From NCBI RefSeq assembly GCF_042453785.1, contig NC_091668.1, forward strand, positions 29,327,501-29,391,500: DNA of 64,000 nt. The letters run 5' to 3'. Shown piece after piece: positions 44,908 to 57,054 of the stretch (the first letter of the stretch is position 1; every line of letters starts with the position of its first letter). A model generated the notes under the pieces. The model did no database searches. It was not told where the DNA came from and saw only the letters and a program-made list of their open reading frames with translations. This DNA comes from Malus domestica (Eukaryota > Streptophyta > Magnoliopsida > Rosales > Rosaceae). The position numbers and the translations under genes were made by a program.

Positions 44908-46059
44908 TCGATCATGATCAACGGTTCAACGGCCTAATTATATATCTCCATATATATATAAAAAGAGACACTTTGGATGCGGTCCCTAGCTATCAATATT
45001 CTTTGATTGAAAACTTGTTAGTTTTTAGTTTTTTATTGAGGTCCCTGACATTAATGTAATAATGTAAGTTACTATATTTTTTAAATTAAAAATTAAAAAT
45101 TGAAAATTGAAATTTGTAATTGTTTATATTAATGAGATTTTAAATAAAACCCATAATTTATGGGATTAAAAATAATAAAATATAAATTATACTCTCTATT
45201 ATATTGTGTGTGTGTACATATATGTATGGGTACATTAACCAAAATTAACAAAAAAAGTTATTGTACCAAAACATGGATACATTCTCAAATCAACGAAAAA
45301 GAATGTATCCATATAAGTTTAAACATCGATTAAAACATTTGAATGGATTTTATATTAAAAAAAAGGGTACATTTTACATATAACAAATTGATATATTTGA
45401 GAATGGGTACATTTAAGATTAAAAAAATTGAAAAATTATATGAATGGGTACATTTAAGATTAAAAAATTGAGAATCTTTTTATGTATAAAAAAAACTAAT
45501 AGGTACAAACTTAATTTAATTTAATGTTTTATTATTTTGGAAATGTTTGAATTGAAAATTAATTAGAAGTTTAATAGAGGTGTGAGTATTAAACCCTAAA
45601 TTAATTACTAATTTTTATATTAAAAAATTATATAATAAACATGTAAATTCATTATCACATTATTACTAGGGACTTGAATCAAAATTTAAGAACTAATAAG
45701 ATCTTAGTCAATGAACAGTAAGAACTAAGGACCGGATACTAATTTTTCCTATATAATATTAATAAGCAGATCCATGCATCATGCATGATATATTACTGCA
45801 ATGCAAGAGTGAGATACGGTCTTTCTGTATGTAATTTTCACTTCAAGAATTTTAGCTATAGCACACCCCTTGTATTGGTGTGGATTAAGATGAAAGAGCA
45901 CCGACTTCGGTGGCAATTATCAGTAGCCACCATGCAGCCACTGAATAAGAATCCATGTCCTATGTAAACATCTTCATTGTAACAAACGCCACTATTTCTA
46001 CATCCGTGTAAAAAGGTAATAGTACAAGTCTCATTATATTCGATCTTTTTATTTAAAAT
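44908..46059. other. 3' flank of the bicupin gene with an R-family repeat
   Basis: Apart from the R-family repeat at 44,967-45,749 I see no gene. The small frame at 45,785-45,967 has no recognisable domain. Confidence 0.5.
44967..45749. mobile_element. R-family repeat copy 1 (about 0.78 kb)
   Basis: It starts GACACTTTGGATGCGGTCCC and ends AAGGACCGGATACTAATTTT. The termini are weakly inverted (GCGGTCCCTAGCT against CCGGTCCTTAGTT). A second copy is at 63,057-63,952. AT-rich inside, with repeated GGTACATT phrases; no coding capacity. It is probably a non-autonomous DNA element. Confidence 0.65.
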
Positions 46060-46213
46060 AGGAAGTTTAACGAAAAGTTCCTGAAATTGTTCACTTTAAC
46101 GAAAAATCATATTTTTACACTAAAAAGTTAATCATAATATTATTCACCTTACTATTTATTTTATCTTTATCATTAAAACACAAAGTTTTCAGACACTTTT
46201 TATTAGTTTTCTT
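46060..46213 (+). mobile_element. H-family MITE copy 3
   Basis: It starts AGGAAGTTTAACG, with the two TTTAACGAAAA phrases and CATATTTTTACACTAAAAAG. Target duplication not clear. Confidence 0.7.
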
Positions 46214-46643
46214 TTATTTATTTATAATTAAAAATAGTAAGTAAATCTTGTCAGAGAAAATGTCCTTTTTGCATCAGTGTCCAGATTGCTTTTTATTTAT
46301 TTTTTAATTTTTTAATTTTTATTTTTTAAGACGGGAGTAGGATTATCCTCATCTATTCTTATCCCTTTCCCTCCTTTCCTTTCATATATTATTTTTTGTC
46401 ATATTATTTTTATAAAAAAATCAATATAAGATGTTGACGTGATTATACCATAACCGTTCAAATAGAAGAGAAGAGAAAGAGATTAAGAGGGAAGAGAATC
46501 CTCCTCTTTCAAAAGGGCACCCACTGAGCACCCATTGCATTGTCTAATCCCATTATTAATGTCAATGGCTTTTGATAAAATTAATATTTTTGCAATTAAG
46601 TCCTCCAAGACAAACTTGCAATCAAGTCCTACAATTTCAAAGC

Positions 46644-46865
46644 GGACAAGGACTGTCTGCCCTCCCTTTTTTCCATGCCATTCCATGCCCTCCTGTTTAT
46701 GTGGTCACGGTTAAGCCACGTCAACATTTTATATTACTATTAATTTTTATCTTATTATCTTTATAAAAAAAATAATATAAAATGTTAACATGGCTTAACT
46801 GTGACCACACAAAATAGGAGGGCATGGAAGGACATGGAAAATAGGAGGGCAGACAATCCTTGTCC
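46644..46865. mobile_element. Foldback Mutator-type MITE (222 bp)
   Basis: Arms of about 100 bp are inverted copies of each other, beginning GGACAAGGACTGTCTGCCCT on the left and ending ...CAATCCTTGTCC on the right, around a short AT loop. The element is flanked by the perfect 9-bp direct repeat TTTCAAAGC (46,635-46,643 and 46,866-46,874), the duplication size of Mutator elements. Confidence 0.88.
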
Positions 46866-46874
46866 TTTCAAAGC

Positions 46875-47736
46875 ATACTTCCATCCATACCTGGGCAAAA
46901 TTATAAATTAAAAATAATAAAAACTTGAAAGATAATATCACATAATCATACTAAATTTAAAATAGTATAAAAACAACTAAAACTAATTAAAATCTACCTT
47001 CATAAGAACTTCATAGTTCATATCTGAATAAATCACTCAAGATCTGATTGTTAAATCATCTTCTGCACTTCTTTCTTTCTATCAAAAAAGTTAACAACGC
47101 AAAAAAACATCATAATTTACTTAAAAGAGCAACGAAAATTAAGTTTTTAGTCAGAATGAAAAAATAAAAGAAAAATGATTATAGCGAAAACAGAATAGTT
47201 ATGCCTATCCGTGCATCCTCCTCAATGCGAAACCTTTTTGTACTCAACACTTTTCACTGTAGAACAACAAACTATCGTATGAATTAACAAATAATTGCAT
47301 GCAGAGGAGACCCAAGCGAGATTTGAAAACATACATTCAGATCTTAGAAGATATGAACTCAAAGTGGGAAAAAACTCGGACCTAATCTGAAATTGAGGAA
47401 AAGGAAAAAGCTCTCACAAGTGGAGAGAAGATCTCTCACAATCGGGAGAGGAAAACTCTCACCAACTCCTCTACAATCCAAAATAAAACAAAGGGGAGAG
47501 AGAACTTTATCTCTGAAGGAAAAACACAAGAGGAAGAGGAAATCACGAAGAGAGATGAGACGGTGAAAACAAAGAGAGAGAGGAAAGTAAAAGAAAGAGA
47601 GAGAGGGGGAAAAACAAAGGAGAAAAAGGAAAATGAAGAGGGAGAGTTAGCTCATTAGATTTGGGCACAATATAATAACAATTAAAAAACTTAATAATTA
47701 TTATTTTGACATTAAAATAATCTAATAATTATTATT
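46875..47736. other. A- and GA-rich spacer
   Basis: No gene seen. About 47,380-47,650 is strongly purine-rich (GAGAGAAAGA-type). Confidence 0.5.
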
Positions 47737-47891
47737 TGAGAACTTTAACGAAAAACTCATGGTACTGTTCACTTTAACGAAAAACCACATTTTTACACTA
47801 AAAAGTCAATTTTGGTACTATTCATTTTACTCTTTATTTTGTCATTTTCGTTAAAACTCAAAGTTTTCAAGTCATTGTCATTAGTTTTCCT
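47737..47891 (+). mobile_element. H-family MITE copy 4 with 8-bp target duplication
   Basis: 155 bp, flanked by TTATTATT on both sides (47,729-47,736 and 47,892-47,899). Confidence 0.82.
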
Positions 47892-48259
47892 TTATTATTT
47901 TGCATGTATAAAGCAAAATAATGAATTTATAGGTTATATATTTGAAGAATGACACTATCATCGGTGTTGGAAAGCCTAAAGGACACCAAACATACACAAC
48001 GGTGCAATCGACTCTTAAAAAGACATTGATGGTGAATGGTGTTCCCAAAACAGTGTCCTATGTATGGCCTGTTTTCTAGTAATGTTTTTTGAATAAAATT
48101 TGTGAATGGATCACAATGACAATGTAAGAATTCACTATTGATAAAATACAATACACTCTCTGGTTGTTCAATAAAATTCTGTGAATGATGACGATGACAA
48201 TTGTGTACACATAAATCCATTTCACCAAAGCTGAGACTTGGCAAGTAGAGATTATGAGC

Positions 48260-48849
48260 CCCGCTCTCATCTTCCCCTCTTTCCTTCTTTCCCTCTTCTC
48301 ATTTGCATCTTGTCTCTTTTCCCTTGCTCTTCTCTTCCCCTTGTATTTTCTTCATATGTTTTATCTGTCCATTTTCTTCTCTTTCTCAAATCAAACAAAA
48401 TTGGTCAAACTAAGCTAAATCTGAACCGAACTAGTTATACCATTTAAATTTTATCTTCCATTTTTTAGGGTGAAGCAAATCGAACCAAACCGTTAATTAG
48501 TCAGTGTTTAAGCATGTATATAGGGAATCCATTATCGAACACATCTGCTGACTTCATGCTCTTTGTGAGCTCTAAATTGTTTAGTTAGTATATATGCATT
48601 AAGATATATTTTCGTAGTCACATTATTCAAACCACTGAAGTTGTAATTCGTCTGATTGGACTTCGTTTAATGAAATTTCTCTACCATATATTGACAAAAA
48701 AGAAAAAAGAAATGCATGTATTATGGCCGAGAGCTAAGTTATACACACGACAGTGAAACAAATAATACTATGTACCTAGTCCTCTCCATTGCAGTAGATC
48801 TTTTTTCATGTACCCGGAACACGAGCTTGTACATTACGTGTCATAAGAC
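48260..48849 (+). repeat. Paralogous non-coding block B (left part)
   Basis: It matches the 25.44-kb and 59.0-kb segments (CTCTTCCCCTTGTATTTTC, ATGTTTTATCTG, GAACCGAACTAGTTA, CATCTGCTGACTTCATGCTC). At 48,740-48,845 it also matches 26,745-26,850 (CAGTGAAACAAATAATAC...CGTGTCATA). The right part of the block resumes after the TRIM array. Confidence 0.7.
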
Positions 48850-50247
48850 TGTTGAATCCCACATCGACCAAGTAAAAGAAAAGTAAATAGTTTAAATATC
48901 TTAACCACACTCTAACTAACACCGATGCCATTTGTAACAAAACCTCATACCTGACGAATTAGGCAGGTGGTAATTACCAAGTTGGGCATCGAGGTATTTT
49001 GTGATAAAACCCCACACCTGACGGATTGTGCAGGTGGTAATTACCAAGTTGGGGACAATATCAGTGTTGTTGTAAGTGGGTCTTTGGCCTGTCTCGTCTT
49101 TCTAATAATTCTACATGGTATCAGAGTCAGAGAGCGGACCCGTACTATACTGCCACATGATGGATGGGTCTCATTGGCCCTACATAATGATGGATGGGTC
49201 CCATTGTCCCCGCGTGTAAGGTGAGTCCCCTTAGCTTCACGTGGTTGTTGATGTGTGGATCTCCCACGTGTGACCCACTAATTAGGTCCCACGTGAAGGG
49301 ACGTGTTGAATCCCATATCAACCAAGTAAAAGAAAAGTAAATAGTTTAAACATCCTAACCTCACTTTAACTAACACCGATGTCTTTTGTGATAAAACCTC
49401 ATATCTGACGGATTGTGCATGTGGTAATTGCCAAGTTGGGAACAATATCGGTATTGTTGAAAGTGGACTCTAAGCCCGTCTCTCTGATAATTCTAAATGA
49501 TATCAAAGCTAGGAATCAGGCCCCGTATTGCCCATGATGAGTGGGTCCCCTTGGCCCCGCGTGCTAAGGGTGGGTCACTTGGCCCCGCGTGTAGGGTGAG
49601 TCCCCTTGGCTGCACGTGGTTGCCAATGTGTAGACCTCTCACGTGTGACCCACTAATTGAGTCCCACGTAAGGGGGCATGTTAAGTCCCACATCAGCTAT
49701 ACAAAAAGAGAAATTATAGTTTAAATATCCTAACCATACTCCAATTAATATCAATGCCTTTTATGATAAAAATCTCACACCTGACGGTTTTGGTAGGTAG
49801 TAATTACCAAGTTGGGGACAATTAGTGTTATTGGAAGTGGACATTCGGGCAATCTTTTTGATAATTATACATGGTATCAAAGTTAGGGAGCGGGCCTGTA
49901 CGTACTACCACGTGATGGGTGGGTCCCTTTGGCCCCATGGATAATGGTGGGTCCCTTGGCCCCGCGTGTAGGGTGAGTCCATTTAGCTCCACATAGTTGC
50001 CGATGTGTGGATCTCTCACGTGTGACCCACTAATTGGGTCCCACAATAGGGCATGTTGAAATCCCATATCGGCTAGAGAAATAAAGAAAGAAGAGTTTAA
50101 ATATCATAACCCCACTCCAACTAATACCGAGGCTTTTTGTGATAAAACCCACATCTGACGGATTGTGTAAGTGGTAATTACCAAGTTAGGGATAGTATCA
50201 GTATTGTTGAAAGTTGGTATTTGGCCCGTTTATCTGATAATTCTACA
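48850..50247 (+). mobile_element. Tandem TRIM array: four LTRs and three internal regions
   Basis: LTRs at 48,850-49,115, 49,304-49,497, 49,679-49,871 and 50,054-50,247 start TGTTGAATCCCACATCGACC or close variants and end TAATTCTACA. The three internal regions of about 180-190 bp begin with TGGTATCAGAGT, TGATATCAAAGC and TGGTATCAAAGT, forms of the initiator-Met-tRNA primer site, and end in a G-rich tract. LTR 1 is longer because of an internal duplication of about 70 bp. Flanks are AAGAC and AAGAG (4 of 5 matching). The paralogous segment near 26,845-26,880 lacks the insertion, giving an empty-site comparison. No coding capacity. Confidence 0.85.
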
Positions 50248-50673
50248 AAGAGGACATATATTTTTTAGTGTCCCTTGGTAAAGATTGTCGTAGTATTTAT
50301 AATAAATTTACTTGTATTATGACATATGATATATATATTTATATTCCGTATACACAAAAATCTCTCTCAAGTTGGGGATACTTGTGAATAGCATGTATCA
50401 CATGACAATGTCGGGTCACTATTAGGAATGCAGTACACCTCGCATGTGCTATTTTGTACATATGCGACCAAATCTGGAAAATGTCAGCGAAGCAATTTAC
50501 AAGGGACCAATAAACAACGATGCGATGCATTTGGGAACTCGAGGTGTGTGTGTTACGTTACGTACACGGAGGGCTAACTGTATGACGGGTCCAACAAATC
50601 TTACAACAGCATGATATCTCAGGTACACAACAGCATGATATCTCGGGTCCTAATAAGTGAGAGATTTTTTTAT
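50248..50673 (+). repeat. Paralogous non-coding block B (right part) and spacer
   Basis: 50,253-50,500 aligns with the A1/A2 blocks (GACATATAT, AAATTTACTT, ATAGCATGTATCACAT, CCAAAT). From 50,580 a short direct repeat CACAACAGCATGATATCTC... occurs twice. No gene. Confidence 0.55.
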
Positions 50674-50827
50674 AGGGAACTTTAACGAAAAACTCTTAGT
50701 ATTATTTATTTTAACGAAAAATTACATTTTTACACTAAAAAATTAATCCTGATACCATTAACTTTACCCTTTATTTTGTACTTATCGTTAAAACTCAAAT
50801 TTTTCAAGTTTTTTGATTAATTTTCCT
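50674..50827 (+). mobile_element. H-family MITE copy 5 with 8-bp target duplication
   Basis: 154 bp, AGGGAACTTTAACG...TTTTCCT, flanked by TTTTTTAT on both sides (50,666-50,673 and 50,828-50,835). Confidence 0.82.
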
Positions 50828-50835
50828 TTTTTTAT

Positions 50836-51136
50836 ATGCTTGAAATATGGGGCAAACACAACATTTTTTTATACAATTGGAGGGATACACTAAAAAAAAA
50901 ATCCAATTGTTCACACCTTTTTTATATTTTTGGTTGTGAGGAATGCCATCAAGCCCAATCAACAAAATTAATTAGTTTCGGTATAGTATCTGCTTTTGTT
51001 TAGGTTGTAAACACTTATGAGACCATTTCTAACATTTGGGCTAAAACCTAACATTTTTAACCCAGAAAATTTAGGTTTTAGCCCATAAACAGTTTTTCTG
51101 CCTCAATCTTTCTGACCTAAAATTTTAGCCCCAGAT
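50836..51136. other. Spacer, left half of an older repeat split by the copia element
   Basis: TTTGGGCTAAAACCTAACAT and TTTAGGTTTTAGCCCATAAA at 51,035-51,091 form inverted motifs that resemble TTTTAGGTTTTAGC and TTTTAGCCCACACATTTAGC at 57,866-57,895. The copia element may therefore have inserted within a small GGGCTAAAA-type MITE. Confidence 0.45.
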
Positions 51137-51326
51137 TGTAAGAATATTTTAATATTCTAAAGTGGTCCATATGACACGGTCCATATGATATGTAGGGTTT
51201 AACGGAGATTATCATTTGTAAATAATCCTATTGGTCAAATTATGAGAAATGTTTCCTATCAAATTACTGTGATGGGTGGTAATTGATTATGGACTTTAAA
51301 TGGAAACGAGTCCTCTCTCTGCCTCA

Positions 51327-51371
<45 letters not shown>

Positions 51372-51608
51372 CATATACCCATCTAATATGCACTTGATAG
51401 AAAAACACGATTAGGGTTTTCACGTGCAAATAGAGGCAAGAGAGAGAACACCTATTTCCTCCGCCGCTGACAGAATCCGTTTGGGATCTCATAGCGTTCA
51501 TTGTCATGGATCAATGTACGCTTGGTTGTTTAATGTATTTCCGGAAATTATTTGTATGTGAAAATCATGAAGTTCGATGATCTTGGCTTAATTGTTTTAA
51601 GATTTACA
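51137..51608 (+). repeat. 5' LTR of the copia element, with expanded (TA)n
   Basis: It starts TGTAAGAATATTTTAATATT and ends TTTTAAGATTTACA. A (TA)n tract at about 51,330-51,369 accounts for the 33-bp length excess over the 3' LTR. Confidence 0.93.
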
Positions 51609-52564
51609 TGTGGTATCAGAGCCTGGTTGAGAGCTCTCATGATTTTCCAATTACGATTATGAACTTTAACTTAATCGACTTGATTAGGGTTTTGTTTCGA
51701 AATAAATTATGATCCGCTGTGCTATTTTGAAATAACCTAATCGCTGTTTTGAATTGTGAATGTTCTTTATATATTGTAAATTGAACTCGGCAAGAATATT
51801 TTTAATTATGATGCTGCTGCTTACTGTCAGCATAATTTTTTAAATCTGCAAGAACGGAATCGGTGGTTAATTAGGGTGCAATGTCTGCTGTTTTGAGGCA
51901 GACATGATTGTATTTTATTTGCATGTATTGATTATGCATGTTGGGATTAAGAAATTGTAATCTTAGTTTTATTACAATTTTTGCCGAATTGCATATTTGG
52001 GTATGGAAATTATGATGTAATTTGGACGATTCTTTTAGTTGGAATTAGTTAAAGTAATTTGAATACCTATGACTGATCATTACGATTATAAACGTCATTC
52101 ATTTAATTTGTAATTCGTCTTACGAAATTATTTGCAAGTCACCAAAGTGGCCAAACTAGAAAGATTACATGGATTCAAATTAAATGATGATTAATCAATT
52201 ACTCATGGTAGGATGATGCATATGAACGAACAAAACCTTATTATGTTTTAAAGGTTTGTACATGAGTAATATGTTTTTCATTTGTCATAAGTTCTTAAGG
52301 GTCACCCAAAGGTAGACTAATTGCTCATATGATTGATGATATGAATGTGTTGAGAATTGTATATTTCATTTTTATTTGTTCGGATATCCAAAGATAATGA
52401 AACCTGTCTTATTAGAGATGTACAATTATCAATAAGGTATTATGCATCGATTATTGTTTGTATTGTTGTAGTATCTACCCAAAGGAGAATATGATAATAC
52501 ACTTATTGTTATTACACGTGTTTTTTTTTATTACTCAAAGCAGTAATGTTGTGAGCACTTTTGA

Positions 52565-53260
52565 ATTGCAGTGTCAGTGCCTGTTTCTCTTCATTCACTT
52601 GCTCCATCTATTCCCTCACTTAATGGAACAAATTTCTCAGATTGGAGTGAGCAAGTTCAGTTTCACCTTGGTGTCCTGGATCTTGATTTAGCACTCCGAA
52701 CTAACAAACCTGCTGCTCTTACGAATACAAGCAGCACTGAGGAAAAATCTCTCTATAATGCCTGGGAGAGATCGAATAGATTGAGCATGATGTTTATGCG
52801 AATGACTATAACGAGCAACATAAAGATTGGCCTTCCTCAAGCTGAAACTGCTAAGGAATACTTGAAAAATATTGAGACTCGTTTCAAGACTGCTGACAAG
52901 TCTCTTACTGGGACATTAATGGCTGAGCTTACCACCAAGAAATTTGATAGTATGCGAAGCATGCATGAGCATGTCCTTGAAATGACTAATATAGCAGCAA
53001 AGCTAAAGACTCTTGGAATGAATGTGGATGACTCCTTTCTTGTTCAATTTATTTTGAACTCCTTGCCTCCTCAGTATGTGGCCATTTCAAATCAACCATA
53101 ATGCTATTAAGGACAAATGGAATGTTGATGAATTGGCCACTAAACTCGTTCAAGAGGAGGAAAGGCTTAAGCAGCAAGGAGAACATTCCGTTCATTTAGT
53201 AAGTTAAGGAGCTGAAAGAAAATTTGGAAGAAAGCCTGGAAAGGGCAAGAAAAGAGGATC
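52565..53260 (+). pseudogene. gag of the copia element (broken)
   Basis: It has the UBN2-like copia gag fold (PSLNGTNFSDWSEQVQFHLG, KKFDSMRSMHEHVLEMTNIA, LNSLPPQY), stopped by TAA at 53,099-53,101 and again near 53,205. I see no convincing ATG for this frame; the true start may be upstream. Confidence 0.8.
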
Positions 53261-56200
53261 ACCCAAAGTGAATGGACCTGCTAATGCTACTCAGGCTCAT
53301 GATAAGGAACATAAAAGTGATTTTATGTCGCTTCTGTAGGAAGCCTGGGCATTATCAAAAGAATTTCCAGAAATTCAAGGAATGGTTCGAAAAGAAAGGT
53401 GAGCCTTTGGCTTATGTAAGTTTCGAATCATATTTAACTGAAGTTCCTTATAATACTTGGTGGGTTGACTCTGGTGCTACAGCTCATATTTCTAATTCGA
53501 TGCAAGGATTCCTTACGACCCACACTTTAAATCCAAATGAAAATTTCATTTTCATAAGGAATCGAGTCAAAGCTCCAGTTGAAGCTGTTGGAACTTTTCG
53601 TTTAATTTTGGATACTGGATATTGTTTGGATTTATTTCAGACACTTTATGTTCCTAGTTGTTCCAGAAATTTGGTTTCAGTCTCGAAGCTTGACCGTAAT
53701 GGATTTTTTATAAAGTTTGGTAATGAATGTTTCAGTTTATATAAGAATACCTCTTTTGTTGGTTCTGATATTCTAATAGGTGAGCTGTATAATTTAAAAC
53801 TCAATAATCGTTTTGCTGAAACACTTTTGACCTTGCATCATAATGTTGGAACTAAGCGTAGCCTAAACAATGAAAATTCTTCATTCTTGTGGCATAAACG
53901 ACTGGGTCATATATCCAGAGAAAGGTTAGAAAGATTAGTAAAGAATGAGATTCTTCCAAACCTAGATTTTACTGATCTCGGTGTGTGTGTGGATTGTATT
54001 AAGGGCAAACAAACCAAACAAACCAAGAAAGGAGTTACAAGAAGTTCAGAGCTTCTTGAAATAATTCATACAGACATATGTGGACCTTTTGATGCTCCAT
54101 CTTTTAGCGGAGAAAAATATTTTATCACCTTTATAGACAATTTTTCACGTTACGGCTATATTTATCTGTTGAAAGAAAAGTCTGAATCAGTGAAAGCCTT
54201 TCAGGTGTTCATTATTGAAGTTGAAAGACAATTAGATAAAAAGGTGAAGATTGTCAGGTCAGATAGAGGTGGTGAATTTTATGGAAAATATGATGAATCA
54301 GGACAATGTCCTGGTCCTTTTGCAAAACTCCTTGAAAAGCATGGCATATGTGCCCAATACACTATGCCAGGTACGCCACAGCAGAATGGTGTTGCTGAAA
54401 TGCGTAATCGTACTCTTATGGACATGGTTGGGAGTATGTTAAGTAATGCATATTTGCCTATATCATTATGGATGTATGCTCTTAGGACTGTTGTATACTT
54501 ATTAAACCTGGGTTCCTAGTAAGGCAATTCCAAAAACACCATTTGAACTGTGGACAGGAAGGAAACCTAGTTTAAGGCACCTGCATGTTTGGGGATGCCC
54601 AGCAGAAATAAGAATTTATAATCCGCATGAAAAGAAGTTGGATTTTAGAACGATTAGTGGTTACTTTATTGGTTACCCAGAAAAATCCAAAGGATATAGG
54701 TTTTACTGTCCTAATCATAGTACGAGAATTGTTGAAACCGGCAATGCCAGATTCATTGAAAGTGGTGAAATCAGTGGGAGCGAAAAACCTAAAGAATTGG
54801 TCATTAATGAAGTTAGGGTGCAGATTCCTACACCTATAATTTCTAAGCAAGTTGTTGTTCCTACACATGTTGAACCGTTAGACAATGTTGAACAACAAAT
54901 TAATGACCATCTGCTCCAGAATGAGATTATCACAAATGAAAATGTAGTGGAAGAACCACAAGAAATAACATTAAGGAGATCTCAAAGAGAACGGAAAAGT
55001 GCTATTTCAGATGGTTATGTGGTATATCTACAAGAGTCTGACGTTGTTATAGGAATAAATAAAGATCCGGCTTCGTTTTCACAAGCCGTTAACTATATTG
55101 ATTCTAGTAAATGGATTGATGCCATGAATGATGAGTTAAAATTAATGGACAAAAATGAAGTCTGGGATCTCGTTGAATTGCCTAAAGGTTGTAAGAGAGT
55201 TGGGTGTAAGTGGGTTTTTAAGACCAAACGCGACTCTAATGGCAATATAGAACGATATAAAGCCAGATTGGTGGCCAAAGGTTTTACTTAGAAAGAAGGC
55301 GTTGATTACAAAGAGACTTTCTCACCAGTTTTAAAGAAAGACTCTTTTAGAATCATTATGGCATTAGTAGCTCATTATGATTTAGAGTTACATCAAATGG
55401 ATGTGAAAACGGCATTCTTGAATGGGAGTTTGGAAGAAGAAGTCTACATGGATCAACCTGAAGGCTTCGCATTAAAGGGAAAGGAACACATGGTCTGTAA
55501 ACTAAAGAAGTCAATATACGAACTTAAACAAGCTTCACGACAATGGTATCTTAAGTTTGATAATATCATTGTATCCTTCGGTTTTAAAGCAAACATCACT
55601 GATCGATGTACATATCTGAAGGTCAGTGGGAGCAAGTTTATCTTTCTAATTATGTATGTTGATGACATTTTGCTTGCTAGTAGTGATCTTGGTCTATTAC
55701 ATGAGACCAAACAGTTTCTCTCGGAGAATTTTGAAATGAAAGATATGGGTGAGGCGGCCTATGTGATAGGAATTGAAATATTCCGAGATTGATCACGTGG
55801 AGTGTTAGGCTTGTCTCAGAAAGCATATATTGAGAGAGTTCTAGAGAGATTCGGTATGGAAAAATGTTCATCCAGTGTTGCTTCAATTCAGAAAGGGGAT
55901 AAGTTTAGCCTTATGCAATGCCCACAAAATGAATTGGAGCGTGCACAAATGGAAAGTATTCCTTATGCATCTGTTGTAGGAAGTCTGATGTATGCACAAA
56001 CTTGTACCAGACCAGACATCAGTTTTGCAGTTGGGATGTTAGGCAGATACCAAAGCAACCCAGGAATGGATCACTGGAAAGCTGCAAAGAAAGTGATGCG
56101 GTATTTGCAAGGAACGAAAGACTATATGCTCACGTATAGAAAATCTAATAACCTAGAAGTTATTGGTTATTCAGATTCAGATTTTGCTGGATGTATTGAT

Positions 56201-56500
56201 AGCAGAAGATCAACTCTTGGTTACTTGTTTCTCTTAGCTGGAGTTGCAATTTCCTGGAAGAGTACAAAACAAGATGCTATTGCTATATCCACCATGGAAG
56301 CTGAATTTATAGCATGCTTTGAGGCTACAAATCATGGATTATGGTTACAGAATTTTATCTCAAGGCTTGGTGTTATTGATTCCATTGCTAAGCCATTGAG
56401 AATTTCTGTGACAATGCTGCTGCTGTATTCTTCTCCAAGAATGACAAGTATTCTAATGGTGCTAAACACATGGATATAAAATACTTGACTCTTAAGGAGG
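53261..56500 (+). pseudogene. pol of the copia element (protease, integrase, RT, RNase H; broken)
   Basis: A zinc knuckle CRFCRKPGHYQKNF (near 53,326) has Phe where the last Cys should be. Protease has VDSGATAHIS (53,464). GAG-pre-integrase has FLWHKRLGHIS. The integrase core has D in TDICGPF, D in RSDRGGEFYG and E in NGVAEMRNRTL. Reverse transcriptase begins near 55,090 (KWIDAMNDELKLMDKNEVWD) and has HQMDVKTAFLNGSL and the YVDD box (about 55,657). RNase H has AISTMEAEFIACFEA. Lesions: frame changes before 53,272 and near 54,510, TAG at 55,289, TGA near 55,790, and a frame change near 56,405. Confidence 0.93.
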
Positions 56501-57054
56501 AGGTTCAGAAACAAATAGTGTCTATTGAGCACATAAGCACAATGCTTATGATCACAGATCCCTTGACAAAGAGACTGGGGCCGAAGGCATTTAATGATCA
56601 TGTTGAAAGAATGGGTCTTGGTTGTAGTCCATGATGATTGTCATTTTTTTTATATTTTGTTTATGAGAATTTGTTTAATGACAGTATTGTGCTTGACACT
56701 CTGAGCTCGATAATTGAACATGTTTATGGTATTTCCTGTTTTCCATTATATGTATACATTTATGAGATCAGATGAATGATAACAGGAATGTCTCTGACAA
56801 AGACATTATCGGACCTATATATGTATTTCTCACTAACAGACTGTTTTAGGTAATTGCTAGTGTTGTGGTGCATGGAAGGGACTACGTCGCTCGTTGATGT
56901 ACAACCGCCATGACTCACACTAGTGAATTGCTTAAGATCAGTAATTATGTTAACCAATTGATAGTAAGGATTATTTTGAACTTTACTGCGCGCTTAATGT
57001 TTATTTTTTAAACCTGAAAAGGAACATGTGTCACTATGGACCAAGTGGGAGAAT

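Noticed and set aside
48850-50247. Cassandra-type TRIM
   Set aside because: I see no 5S rRNA-like promoter boxes in the LTRs, which define Cassandra.
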